From Oceanimonas aquatica (GTDB taxonomy: Bacteria; Pseudomonadota; Gammaproteobacteria; Enterobacterales; Aeromonadaceae): a stretch of DNA of 64,000 nt. The stretch is from NCBI RefSeq assembly GCF_030732065.1, contig NZ_JAVBHX010000001.1, positions 186,001-250,000 on the forward strand, read 5' to 3'. How positions within the stretch are numbered: position 1 is the stretch's first letter; each line of letters opens with the position of its first letter. Both the position numbers and the translations under genes were made by a program. A model generated the notes under the pieces. It worked only from the letters and a program-made list of their open reading frames with translations. It was not told where the DNA came from and made no database searches. This document shows, in pieces, positions 9,393 through 17,572 of this stretch.

Positions 9393-9895
9393 TTACGGAA
9401 TCAGAAGTATTTGAAGCGGTCAGGCGTGGCTATAACGAGTTTGAGGCCGTATCAAATACCGAAATTATCGACTACTTCTCATCTATAGATGATGAATCCA
9501 TTGCTGGACATATTAGTCATATCAAGGGCATTCTGTTCGAACAGGAATATGTGGAGCTTCTCGAAGCTCAGGGCATAGAAGCGGGAATATTTGAGGCCAC
9601 AAATCATCCGGTTACTGATATCGCTATTCTGGAGGATAGTGAGATAGTCAACGAATTGCAACTGAAAGCAACTGACAGCATCAGTTATATCAATGCGACA
9701 GTCGAGGAATATCCAGACGTGGATTTGGTTGTCACATCCGAGGTTGCTGCTGATCTCGACAGCAGTATGGTTACAGACTCCGGAATTGAAGATGCTGCAC
9801 TTGAACAGGCGGTTAGTGATACCTTGCTGGATGAAATGGTTAACCCTATGAGTCCAATGTCGGTAGTGGGCTGGCTATTTGGATTACCTTTCTAG
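9389..9895 (+). CDS. Small acidic protein, candidate PD-(D/E)XK-type nuclease
   Basis: At 168 aa, starting at the ATG in the ATGA overlap with the ankyrin gene; another in-frame ATG lies 12 nt upstream. Residues 42-52 read HISHIKGILFE. They are followed by VTDIAIL (Asp77) and ELQLK (Glu89, Gln91, Lys93), then alternating hydrophobic stretches YPDVDLVVTSEVA. Asp followed about 14 residues later by QxK or ExK after a beta strand is the layout of the restriction-endonuclease-like (Mrr-type) core. The family is not one I can name. The C-terminus ends in a hydrophobic VVGWLFGLPF. As last gene of the operon it could be the effector. Confidence 0.55.
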   Translation: MITESEVFEAVRRGYNEFEAVSNTEIIDYFSSIDDESIAGHISHIKGILFEQEYVELLEAQGIEAGIFEATNHPVTDIAILEDSEIVNELQLKATDSISYINATVEEYPDVDLVVTSEVAADLDSSMVTDSGIEDAALEQAVSDTLLDEMVNPMSPMSVVGWLFGLPF

Positions 9896-9983
9896 ATAAG
9901 GGCTATTAAAGCTGAAATTTTATGTGGTAACTAAAGTTGGGTTGTGAAATTTATATTTTTTTTACTGATACAGGTAGTATTCT

Positions 9984-10856
9984 ATGTTTGGTTTCTTAAA
10001 AAAAGAGAAAAACCCTATTAAGCTAGCAATAAAAAGAGATGGGATGGCTGCAACGGCAAAGAGGTTTGCAGTTGAGATAATTAGTAAGATTGATAATAAA
10101 AAAACAGCATATCAATTTGTTTTAGAAGAGCTGGATGCCGCGTCTAAAGGTAATGATGCGGCCATGCGTTTTTGTATGCAAAGTGGAATATCAATAAGTG
10201 AATATTCTGGTGCAATGGCTCGTAGTTTTGAGGCGGTCGATGGGCCGGCTGGCCCTCAGCAAGCATTATTAAATGTTTGTCTCCATCTTCGTGATGATAT
10301 TGGTTTGATGGTGGAACTCAGGACTACCATTGTTGATATAATTATGAGGCATTTCAAATTTGGTAAGTACTATGTAGATGGCTCCGTATCGAAAGTTAAA
10401 TTAAACTTAGTTCAGTTGGTTGAAAAAACAGATGAATCTGAATATGGTGAGTTTGTAAGAATTAATAATGATCTAGGAAGGCTTGTAGAAAAAAATGAAA
10501 ACTTGCCAAACGATGTTGTTATGGCTTACGGTTACGCCCGTCGGTTTGCTGTTGCAGGGATGTTTTGTCAAGGTATAGTTGATTCAGACTTGGTGGTTCA
10601 TGTAACTAACATATTTAGATCTCTTCAGATGTCCACAGATCAAACAAAAGAGTTTCAAAACAATGCAGCCAAAGATGCACTGGAGCTTATTAATGATTAC
10701 TTTTATGATATAACTCTATCTTTAGAGGAGGTAGGCGCTATTTGTCATAGTGTAGAAAGTGGCATAGTTGAACCTCGCAATCATGATTTTGTACCAATGC
10801 CTTCAGATATTATAAGAGCTATAAGGAAACAATTGAACTATGAAATGGAGAACTGA
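9984..10856 (+). CDS. Hypothetical cargo protein, AT-rich
   Basis: I do not recognise this 290-aa protein. It is soluble, largely helical by composition, with a lysine-rich N-terminus (MFGFLKKEKNPIKLAIKRD) and no signal peptide or obvious catalytic motif. An 88-nt AT-rich gap separates it from the four-gene operon, so it probably has its own promoter. Its codon use is clearly more AT-rich than the recQ-dprA genes, suggesting a separate acquisition into the element. Confidence 0.7.
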   Translation: MFGFLKKEKNPIKLAIKRDGMAATAKRFAVEIISKIDNKKTAYQFVLEELDAASKGNDAAMRFCMQSGISISEYSGAMARSFEAVDGPAGPQQALLNVCLHLRDDIGLMVELRTTIVDIIMRHFKFGKYYVDGSVSKVKLNLVQLVEKTDESEYGEFVRINNDLGRLVEKNENLPNDVVMAYGYARRFAVAGMFCQGIVDSDLVVHVTNIFRSLQMSTDQTKEFQNNAAKDALELINDYFYDITLSLEEVGAICHSVESGIVEPRNHDFVPMPSDIIRAIRKQLNYEMEN

Positions 10857-10971
10857 GTGATTTAATCAATTTTTCGGCTATTAGTGGCGTTGTTTCCTAA
10901 ATCAGTGAACTACTGACATAGTTCCTGTTTTTTTTATACCATGTTTAGCTCTAATTTTGAGCAGGTGGAGC

Positions 10972-11290
10972 ATGGTAAAACCGACTGGAACCGCGAAGGA
11001 ATATCGTCGTGTACTGGCAGTGCAATGGGCCGAAGAGGGCATGAAGCAAACGGTTATCGCCGAACGGTTAGGTGTGACCCAAGGCTGTGTAAGTCAGTGG
11101 GTTAAACGGGCCAATGAGGGGGGAAAAGAGGCACTGAAAACCAAGCCGTTTCCTGGTCATCCGCCCAAGCTGCCGGATGCGCTGGTGCCACACGTTTTGA
11201 ACGCGCTTGAAGAGCTGGGGCCAGAAGGATTTGGTTACGAAGATCAGCGCTGGACAACCCAACGTATCGCCGACGCCATCGCCACGTTGA
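10972..11290 (+). pseudogene. IS630-family transposase, N-terminal fragment
   Basis: About 105 residues match the N-terminal helix-turn-helix region of IS630-type transposases: RLGVTQGCVSQWVKRA, then KPFPGHPPKL and EDQRWTTQRIADAI. The DDE catalytic part is missing. The frame runs into unrelated sequence at about 11290, where an IS4-family fragment begins. Confidence 0.75.
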
Positions 11291-11304
11291 CCAATGATCT
11301 GGCA

Positions 11305-11653
11305 ACAGTTTTCCGGACACATTATCTGTAAAGCTCAAGGATGTCACCCGCCGTGACAACCGCTCTGACGTACTGGATATGATCGTACGCTCAAGCAAGC
11401 TCCGGTATCGGCTTGTCCGCCGCTGGTTTGCTCCGGAGAAGCGCTTTATCCTCTGGATGACCAACCTGCCCCGTGACGAGTTCAGCAGCACCGATATCAT
11501 GCTGCTGTATCGCAGCCGCTGGCAGGTAGAACTGCTGTTTAAAGAGCTGAAGTCTCACACCAACCTGCGCAAGTTCAATACCGAGCAGAAAGCCATCGTC
11601 GAAGGGCTGATCTGGACCAGCCTGCTGACACTGATCTTGAAGCGGCTCATTGT
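11305..11653 (+). pseudogene. IS4-family transposase, C-terminal fragment
   Basis: The reading frame carries VKLKDVTRRDN, RFILWMTNLPRDEF and the IS4 YREK signature (YRSRWQVELLFKELK) with the catalytic Glu, then breaks off after [10 protein letters not shown]-terminal catalytic Asp residues are absent, so it cannot be active. Both edges abut other IS remnants. Confidence 0.8.
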
Positions 11654-11770
11654 GACTTCAACAAAAAGACGGTTATCCTTTGCGGTGACCCCACAGTCAC
11701 TGGCCTTACCCGGAAGCAAGTCCTTGATCCGTTCCCACTGGTCATCTCTCAGTACTGTACGCACACTCAT
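11654..11770 (-). pseudogene. IS5-family transposase, N-terminal fragment
   Basis: On the minus strand 39 residues beginning [15 protein letters not shown] and including the AKDNRLFVE motif match the N-terminus of IS5-family (IS427-like) transposases. It then runs into the IS4 fragment. The upstream sequence to about 11835 may include its terminal repeat, which I could not delimit. Confidence 0.7.
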
Positions 11771-11835
11771 TTACCCTCCGAAGGCCCTGATACAGTGGCT
11801 ATCGGTAGGAGTTTACACCAATTGAGAACGCTGCC

Positions 11836-12111
11836 TAGGTTATGGATAGAACGAATAATTCATAGATTAGGGATGAAAGGTCTCAAAAATAATATACCGT
11901 TTTGCAATTAAAATAATTTTCTTATTTCTCTTGGTTCTATGTGGCGTGGCTGTAAGTACCTGATTTAATTACATGTGAATTTTTTTATAAAAATTAATAT
12001 GACAGTAAAATATTTTTTTAATAATAATTAAATCAATGCCTTACGATGACTGTGACTTGGACGAACTTCTGGTTTTTGGATAGGCTAATCCAAGAAAGTA
12101 TGGAGTTCGTC
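11836..12111. other. AT-rich gap between IS remnants and tnsA
   Basis: This 276-nt stretch is very AT-rich and holds no gene. It must contain the promoter for the tns operon. A possible sigma70 pair is ATGACA (11999-12004) and TAATAA (12022-12027) with a 17-nt spacer. No regulator gene is present. Confidence 0.4.
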
Positions 12112-12984
12112 ATGAAAATAAAACCAGTAAAACAACCCATCATCACCGATGCTGAAATTGCGAAAACGCAACGGTATAACCGAGTTGTGAAATCGGGAGG
12201 GTATCGCCCTTGGGTAACTGTCCGGCAGTCGCATACCTATGGTCAGGGGCAGGTTGTATACAGTCATAAGACGAAGCGAGAGCACCATCTTCTCAGCAGG
12301 GGGGAGCGGCTGCCGTTCTTCTATTTAGAGCACGACTCGGCTGTTGTCGATATCCTGGAGCAGTATCCGTTACCACTTCATCAGACCCTAGAGATTGCGG
12401 CCTCCCTGAATATTGTTCATCCGGGCAATTACAAGGAGCGGGTCCATCATGATGGTCGTATTCCGGCCAAGACAATGACCCAGGATTTTGTCGTTATTCG
12501 GCGTTCGGCCTCAGGCAGGCATACGCTGACACCATACAGCTTTAAATATTCCGACGCGCTCGATCCCAAGCTCACCAGCCCGCGAAGTGTCAATCGCACC
12601 TTGGCCAAGGAGCGAATCGCCATGGAGTTCTGGCGTTCCCAAAGCGCTGATCATGTTCTGGTGACAGAAAAAAGCTTCAATGCTTCAGTGGTATACAACC
12701 TGGAATTCTTGCGTGAATGCTTTGATGAACCTGAGCATATTCAGGTCTCGGAGGATGTTTATGCCATTGTGACCGGGCGCTTCAGGCACCACATGATGGT
12801 CGTGCCTTCAAGCACACTGCTGACGCTGCTCAAAAGGGTGGCGCAGGAGTTGAATATTACCGCCTTGCAGGTCAAGAGCCTGTTTCAGCATGCCGTTTAT
12901 ACCGGTCTTCTGGCTGTTGATCTGACGCAGCGCATTGAGCTCTACCGGCCTTTGCCAGTCAAGGTGGTGGGTCATGCTGGTTAA
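12112..12984 (+). CDS. tnsA: TnsA-like transposon endonuclease
   Basis: TnsA cuts the 5' ends of the transposon so that, with TnsB, it excises by cut-and-paste. The chosen start (MKIKPVKQ) follows GGAG and gives 290 aa; an upstream ATG at 12046 has no such site. Catalytic residues of the restriction-like fold are Glu73 in FYLEHDSAVVDILEQYPL, Asp125 in MTQDFVV and Lys145 in YSFKYS. Their spacing nearly matches Tn7 TnsA (Glu63, Asp114, Lys132). A Ser stands where Tn7 has Gln130. The stop lies inside the start of tnsB, an 11-nt overlap. Confidence 0.93.
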   Translation: MKIKPVKQPIITDAEIAKTQRYNRVVKSGGYRPWVTVRQSHTYGQGQVVYSHKTKREHHLLSRGERLPFFYLEHDSAVVDILEQYPLPLHQTLEIAASLNIVHPGNYKERVHHDGRIPAKTMTQDFVVIRRSASGRHTLTPYSFKYSDALDPKLTSPRSVNRTLAKERIAMEFWRSQSADHVLVTEKSFNASVVYNLEFLRECFDEPEHIQVSEDVYAIVTGRFRHHMMVVPSSTLLTLLKRVAQELNITALQVKSLFQHAVYTGLLAVDLTQRIELYRPLPVKVVGHAG

Positions 12985-15160
12985 CCAGAAGATCGTCTCC
13001 TATACCAAGGACAAGTCCGAATGGCTGATCATCGATATCTGCCCCGATTCAGGGCGGTTGGCTGTGAGTGAGCTGCTGGTCACATCCCCCAAGCGACCTT
13101 TTACCGTATCGATTGACGAGATGGAAGCCGATATTCGTCATGGGCGTAGATATATTGCAGAGCATGATTTTCCAGCGATTCTCTACAAAAATGATGAAGA
13201 TCTGGATTCGAGCTGGATTAAAAAGCGCGATCAGGGCCTCGCCGTCATCAGGCCCTTGCTGACTGATCCAGATCTCCTGCATCGCTACCTGTTCGGGGAT
13301 GCCAGTGGGATCTTGCAACGACTCATAAGGCATTCAGGCCGGAGCAAAAAATATGTCAGCAGCCAGTTGAATCGCTATTTTCAGTATGGTGGTTTCGATA
13401 ATTCGCTGTTACCCCATTATTTCGCGTGCGGTCAACATCATCAGCTTCCTGATGCACCGGTGGAGCGTGAAAAGGGTGTGGTTTGCCTGGCATCGAAGTC
13501 AGGTCGTGAAACGCGTTTTGGCGCGCCTTATAGGGGAGTGACCAAGCAAGACATTGCAAACATTGAGCGGTTCGCCAGGACCATTCGCTCTGGCACTGAA
13601 GTCAAACTTTCCAAGTTGTATCTGGATTTTTGTCTGAAATATGCCTCGGTTGAAATTCGGCCGCTCGGAGCCAAGGATGAGGATATTGCCGAGCCGACAC
13701 GCCTGTTATTGCCCAGACGTTTGCTGATTTCTCCCCGATCATTCAAGCATCAGCTGACCAAATATGTCGACAGGCTGACCTTCCTCAAAAAGCGGGTCGG
13801 CAGTATCAATTATGCGCGGGATCATGCGGGCAAGCCGGGTCTCGCTCGTGCCGGTCTGCGGGGGCCGACCTCACGCTACGAGATTGATAGTACCGTTGCG
13901 GATGTTTATATCCGCTATCCCTATAGCAATGATGAGCTGCTGAGCACCGGGCGGCCCGTGATTTACTTCGTCATCGATACAGTCAGCGCCATGATTGTCG
14001 GCCTCCATGTCGGCTTCGACAGCCCGTGCTGGCATGGAGCCAGCCAGGCGTTGTTCAACGCGATGACCAGTAAGGTCGAGTTCTGTCGTGAGTATGGTGT
14101 TGAGATTGAAGAGGCCGACTGGCCCTGCCAGGAGGTCTGTCGCGAGTTAACTTTCGATCGAGGAACCGAAAACACCGATAGCAATATTCATGGCTTACTA
14201 CGCGGCCAGATAGGTATCAGTGTCGGTAACTTCAATGCCTATCATCGTGGTGACATGAAGGGCACGGTCGAACAGGCATTCGACGTTGTTCAAACCATCG
14301 CCATTCCGTTTGAAGCAGGCAAGGTGGTGAAATACCCGCACAAGGAAGATCAGCATGTCTCGCGGCGCCCGCTGTTGACTTACGAGCAGTTCATGCAACG
14401 GCTGATAAAAATCATCATCTTTACCAATAATAATCGCGAACGGGTGCTATCACACAACTTCGAAATGTCACGGGATGGGGTGGATTTTACCCCGCGTGAT
14501 GTCTGGAACTGGGGGCTGGAGCAGGCGGTGATGAGGCCCAGAGTGTCGACAGACCGCCTGCGCTTTGCGTTGTTGCGGGAAGGGGAGGCAACAGTGCGGG
14601 CACAGGGGGTGTATTTCAAGGGCCTATATTACAGCAGTAACGAGCTGGTGCGCATGCTGTGGCTGGATCGTGCCAAAAATATCGGGCGTTTCAAGATACG
14701 GGTTCGTTATACCGATACCAGCACCAATCATATCTGGTGCAAAGATGAGAAAAGCGGGGCGATCCTTCAGCTTGATCTGACCGACCGCAGCGAAGCTTAC
14801 CAAAACCAGATCTGGGCCAATGTCATGCACCGTCTGGAGATCGTCAAAGAGCAACTTGCCGTGCTCGATGAACAGCGGTTTAACGCTCGCGCCTTGCTGG
14901 AGATGGACTTGCGTGAATGTGACGACGCCATTCGCCAAGCAAGCCGTGGCGTGAAAAAGTCCACTTCGAAAGGCATCCAACCGGGCATGAAAGCCAACAA
15001 ACGGCTCGAGGCCCAGCAGCAGCGCCATCAGGAAGCGCAGGCGATCATCGCCGACCTTTCCCCTATAGCTGTGCCACAGCGCCACAGCGAATCGGTATCA
15101 AAGGCAACCAAACAGAACCTGGCAGATCCAACAGCGTTACCTTTTGATGATGAGGCATAA
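12974..15160 (+). CDS. tnsB: TnsB-like DDE transposase
   Basis: TnsB binds the end repeats and joins the 3' ends to target DNA. The start MLVNQKIVSYT overlaps tnsA by 11 nt and gives 728 aa (Tn7 TnsB is 702). The retroviral-integrase-type core has Asp305 in YEIDST, Asp395 in TFDRGTE and Glu433 in KGTVEQAF. The spacing of 90 and 38 residues is close to Tn7. The C-terminal tail after residue 640 is basic and Gln-rich, as expected for the TnsC contact. Confidence 0.95.
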   Translation: MLVNQKIVSYTKDKSEWLIIDICPDSGRLAVSELLVTSPKRPFTVSIDEMEADIRHGRRYIAEHDFPAILYKNDEDLDSSWIKKRDQGLAVIRPLLTDPDLLHRYLFGDASGILQRLIRHSGRSKKYVSSQLNRYFQYGGFDNSLLPHYFACGQHHQLPDAPVEREKGVVCLASKSGRETRFGAPYRGVTKQDIANIERFARTIRSGTEVKLSKLYLDFCLKYASVEIRPLGAKDEDIAEPTRLLLPRRLLISPRSFKHQLTKYVDRLTFLKKRVGSINYARDHAGKPGLARAGLRGPTSRYEIDSTVADVYIRYPYSNDELLSTGRPVIYFVIDTVSAMIVGLHVGFDSPCWHGASQALFNAMTSKVEFCREYGVEIEEADWPCQEVCRELTFDRGTENTDSNIHGLLRGQIGISVGNFNAYHRGDMKGTVEQAFDVVQTIAIPFEAGKVVKYPHKEDQHVSRRPLLTYEQFMQRLIKIIIFTNNNRERVLSHNFEMSRDGVDFTPRDVWNWGLEQAVMRPRVSTDRLRFALLREGEATVRAQGVYFKGLYYSSNELVRMLWLDRAKNIGRFKIRVRYTDTSTNHIWCKDEKSGAILQLDLTDRSEAYQNQIWANVMHRLEIVKEQLAVLDEQRFNARALLEMDLRECDDAIRQASRGVKKSTSKGIQPGMKANKRLEAQQQRHQEAQAIIADLSPIAVPQRHSESVSKATKQNLADPTALPFDDEA

Positions 15161-15161
15161 C

Positions 15162-16610
15162 ATGAGTAAGCCCGATTACTACCGGCACCCCAATGCACAT
15201 TATCGGGGTAATCCCTTTATTGAAGGGCTCGGCCAGCCACTGACTCTTGAGCAGTTCTATGCCAACTGTGAGATTCCTTTTGACGGCGACCTGGATCTGA
15301 GCGGGGTGGATGAGTCCCTTCATGGCTATTACACCCGTACCGCCATCGACCAACTGGCCGATGTCTATACGGTCCAGGATGAGGCTTATCGCTTGTATGA
15401 CGTGATGCGGCGAATGATTGAAGCCGGATATGCCAAGCGAAACCCCTTGCGTGAGGATATGCGCCGGATATTGGTGGCTATCGATCGAGATAAAGCCGAT
15501 CCCTGGAAGGCCATGCATACCTCGTCTCTGGATCTGCTGAGTGTTCAGCAAAGTTTTTTGCTGCTCGGGCTGAGCGGGCGCGGCAAGTCCACCATGGTGC
15601 GGCAAATCTGCAAGCAGCTGAAACAGGTGGTTGAACATACCCGATATACCGATCACAGTGGTGAAGAGTCCATCATTAACAAGACTCAGGTGACTTACCT
15701 GTATGTTGAAGTTCACGATCGCCGGGGCCAGAAAGCGGTGTTGCTCAACCTGCTGGAAGCCATTGATACCGCGACAGGTGAAGAATACCGTCATGCCCAC
15801 CGTAACAAATCGGTCAATGAGTTGATCACCACAGTGCGCAAGGCCTTTATTGGCCATAGTGTCGGAATGGTGATCATTGATGAAGCGCAGAATCTGGCTA
15901 CACAGGCCAGGAGCGAGGTGCTGAACAGCAACGAAAAAACCTCCATGAAGTTTATCGAGGAGCTGTTCAATCGGGTTGGTGTGCCCCTGATGTTCGTCGG
16001 TACTTTGGCGACGTTGTCGTTATTTAAACGTGAGACCACTATCGGTCGGCGAGCAACCAAAAACGGCTCCTTGCTGCTGGCAAGCTGCGAAATCGATAGC
16101 CCATTCTGGAAGCGATTTACCCGGTTGTTATGTCAAACCCAGCTGCTCAAGAATCAGACCACACCAACCGATATGTTGCGTCGTCATCTTCATCACCTGA
16201 GCGTCGGCATACCGGCCATTGCAACCAGCCTGGTGCGGGCCACACTGTCGTATCTGACCTTCCTGTCGCCTCAGGATCAGGATTTGTCGATAGCCGCCTT
16301 GGACGATACCTTTAATCGGGAGTTTAAGGTGCTCAAGCCAGCCCTGACGGCGCTGAGAAAGGGGGATTATCACAAGTTTGAGGATTTTGAGCCGATGCTG
16401 TTATTGGAGTCGGCAGAGCAAAGTGCGGATGACCGAGACGCTATTGAACAGAGGGTCAGCCAACTGGCAGAGGCCAGCCTGCTGCAAGGGAAGGTCAAGC
16501 TCAGAGACAAACCGCAGAAACCCGAGGTAAAGAAACGGGCAGCCCTGGACCAATTGTCTCCGGAGCATTTGCTGGGACAACTTGGTTACCCGCTGGATAA
16601 GGGACGGTGA
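15162..16610 (+). CDS. tnsC: TnsC-like AAA+ target regulator
   Basis: TnsC is the ATP-dependent switch that links target selection to TnsAB. The ATG one base after the tnsB stop gives 482 aa. The Walker A motif is GLSGRGKST (Lys142) and Walker B is VIIDEAQNLA (Asp240, Glu241), followed by a sensor-1-like FVGT. It lies between tnsB and the first tniQ gene, the standard order. Confidence 0.94.
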   Translation: MSKPDYYRHPNAHYRGNPFIEGLGQPLTLEQFYANCEIPFDGDLDLSGVDESLHGYYTRTAIDQLADVYTVQDEAYRLYDVMRRMIEAGYAKRNPLREDMRRILVAIDRDKADPWKAMHTSSLDLLSVQQSFLLLGLSGRGKSTMVRQICKQLKQVVEHTRYTDHSGEESIINKTQVTYLYVEVHDRRGQKAVLLNLLEAIDTATGEEYRHAHRNKSVNELITTVRKAFIGHSVGMVIIDEAQNLATQARSEVLNSNEKTSMKFIEELFNRVGVPLMFVGTLATLSLFKRETTIGRRATKNGSLLLASCEIDSPFWKRFTRLLCQTQLLKNQTTPTDMLRRHLHHLSVGIPAIATSLVRATLSYLTFLSPQDQDLSIAALDDTFNREFKVLKPALTALRKGDYHKFEDFEPMLLLESAEQSADDRDAIEQRVSQLAEASLLQGKVKLRDKPQKPEVKKRAALDQLSPEHLLGQLGYPLDKGR

Positions 16611-16611
16611 C

Positions 16612-17568
16612 ATGCGTCATTTGCTGGAATTGTTACCCGGTGAGCACCTTGGCTCAGCAGTAGGTCGTATTCATACTTTTGGTGTGAACGGAACTTTTAA
16701 CAAAACGACTTCGGCGCTTGGTCTAGGTACGCACAACATTCGTCCGCATCGTTTGTGTCATGCGGATGACATCATCCTAGATACATTGTTTCGCACCCGA
16801 GGGGCTAGTCAGCCCTTGAAAGATAATGCATTCGGTCATTATATCGGCACCTTTTTAACTCAAAATGAACGATCACAACTAGAGGCGGCACTCTCTAGAA
16901 GTGAGGTGATTCAACTTCGGATTGCCGGTCAGAGCTGTATTCAGCAACAGTACTGGCGCTGGTGTGCTGACTGCGTTGAAGAAGACCAAGCGATGTATGG
17001 CGTGCCTTTCTATCACCGGGATCATCAGATTCCTGGGGTTTTTCATTGTTCAAAGCACAAACTGGGATTATCCGGTCACTGCCCTGAGTGTGATTTCAAC
17101 GCGTCGAGTGTTTCTGCTCTAACGATGCCTCCTCATGACAACACCTGCCCACATTGTCACTCTTGGATGGCCGGTTACGAGGGACACTTTACTGAAGCGA
17201 TGGAGGAGGTCGAGCGGGTATCCCTGCGTATGGCAAATACCTCCCATTGCGCCAGTTTTTCTGACCTGACCGATGCGGTCAGAATGGCCATGTGCCTTTC
17301 CCTTGAAGATATGGGGACGCTTAAGGGGACGAAATTGGTAAGTAAATGGTTTAATGAGTTGGAGCATCGGGCAGATCCCATGGCAGTCGCAGCGTACTTC
17401 ACCAACATGAAGATGGATGAAGAAGACATGCGCTTTCCGCCACAATTAAGGAATACCCGTCTGTACCATGACCGGGCCAAACGAGACCCGCTGCACCCCC
17501 TGGCACACCTGTTGACGTTACAACAGGCAGGGTATGATCTGGCGGTTGTGATGGGATTTGAGGGATAA
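16612..17568 (+). CDS. tniQ: TniQ-family target-selection protein (short form)
   Basis: At 318 aa, this starts at the ATG one base after the tnsC stop; the open frame extends 30 nt upstream but inside tnsC. The N-terminal LLELLPGEHLGSAVGR is the TniQ opening. Zinc-binding pairs CADC, HCSKHK, CPEC and CPHC follow in the first 190 residues. Tn7-like elements with two TniQ proteins generally use the longer one for a fixed chromosomal site and the other for a separate pathway; which does what here is inferred. Confidence 0.9.
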   Translation: MRHLLELLPGEHLGSAVGRIHTFGVNGTFNKTTSALGLGTHNIRPHRLCHADDIILDTLFRTRGASQPLKDNAFGHYIGTFLTQNERSQLEAALSRSEVIQLRIAGQSCIQQQYWRWCADCVEEDQAMYGVPFYHRDHQIPGVFHCSKHKLGLSGHCPECDFNASSVSALTMPPHDNTCPHCHSWMAGYEGHFTEAMEEVERVSLRMANTSHCASFSDLTDAVRMAMCLSLEDMGTLKGTKLVSKWFNELEHRADPMAVAAYFTNMKMDEEDMRFPPQLRNTRLYHDRAKRDPLHPLAHLLTLQQAGYDLAVVMGFEG

Positions 17569-17572
17569 CCCG

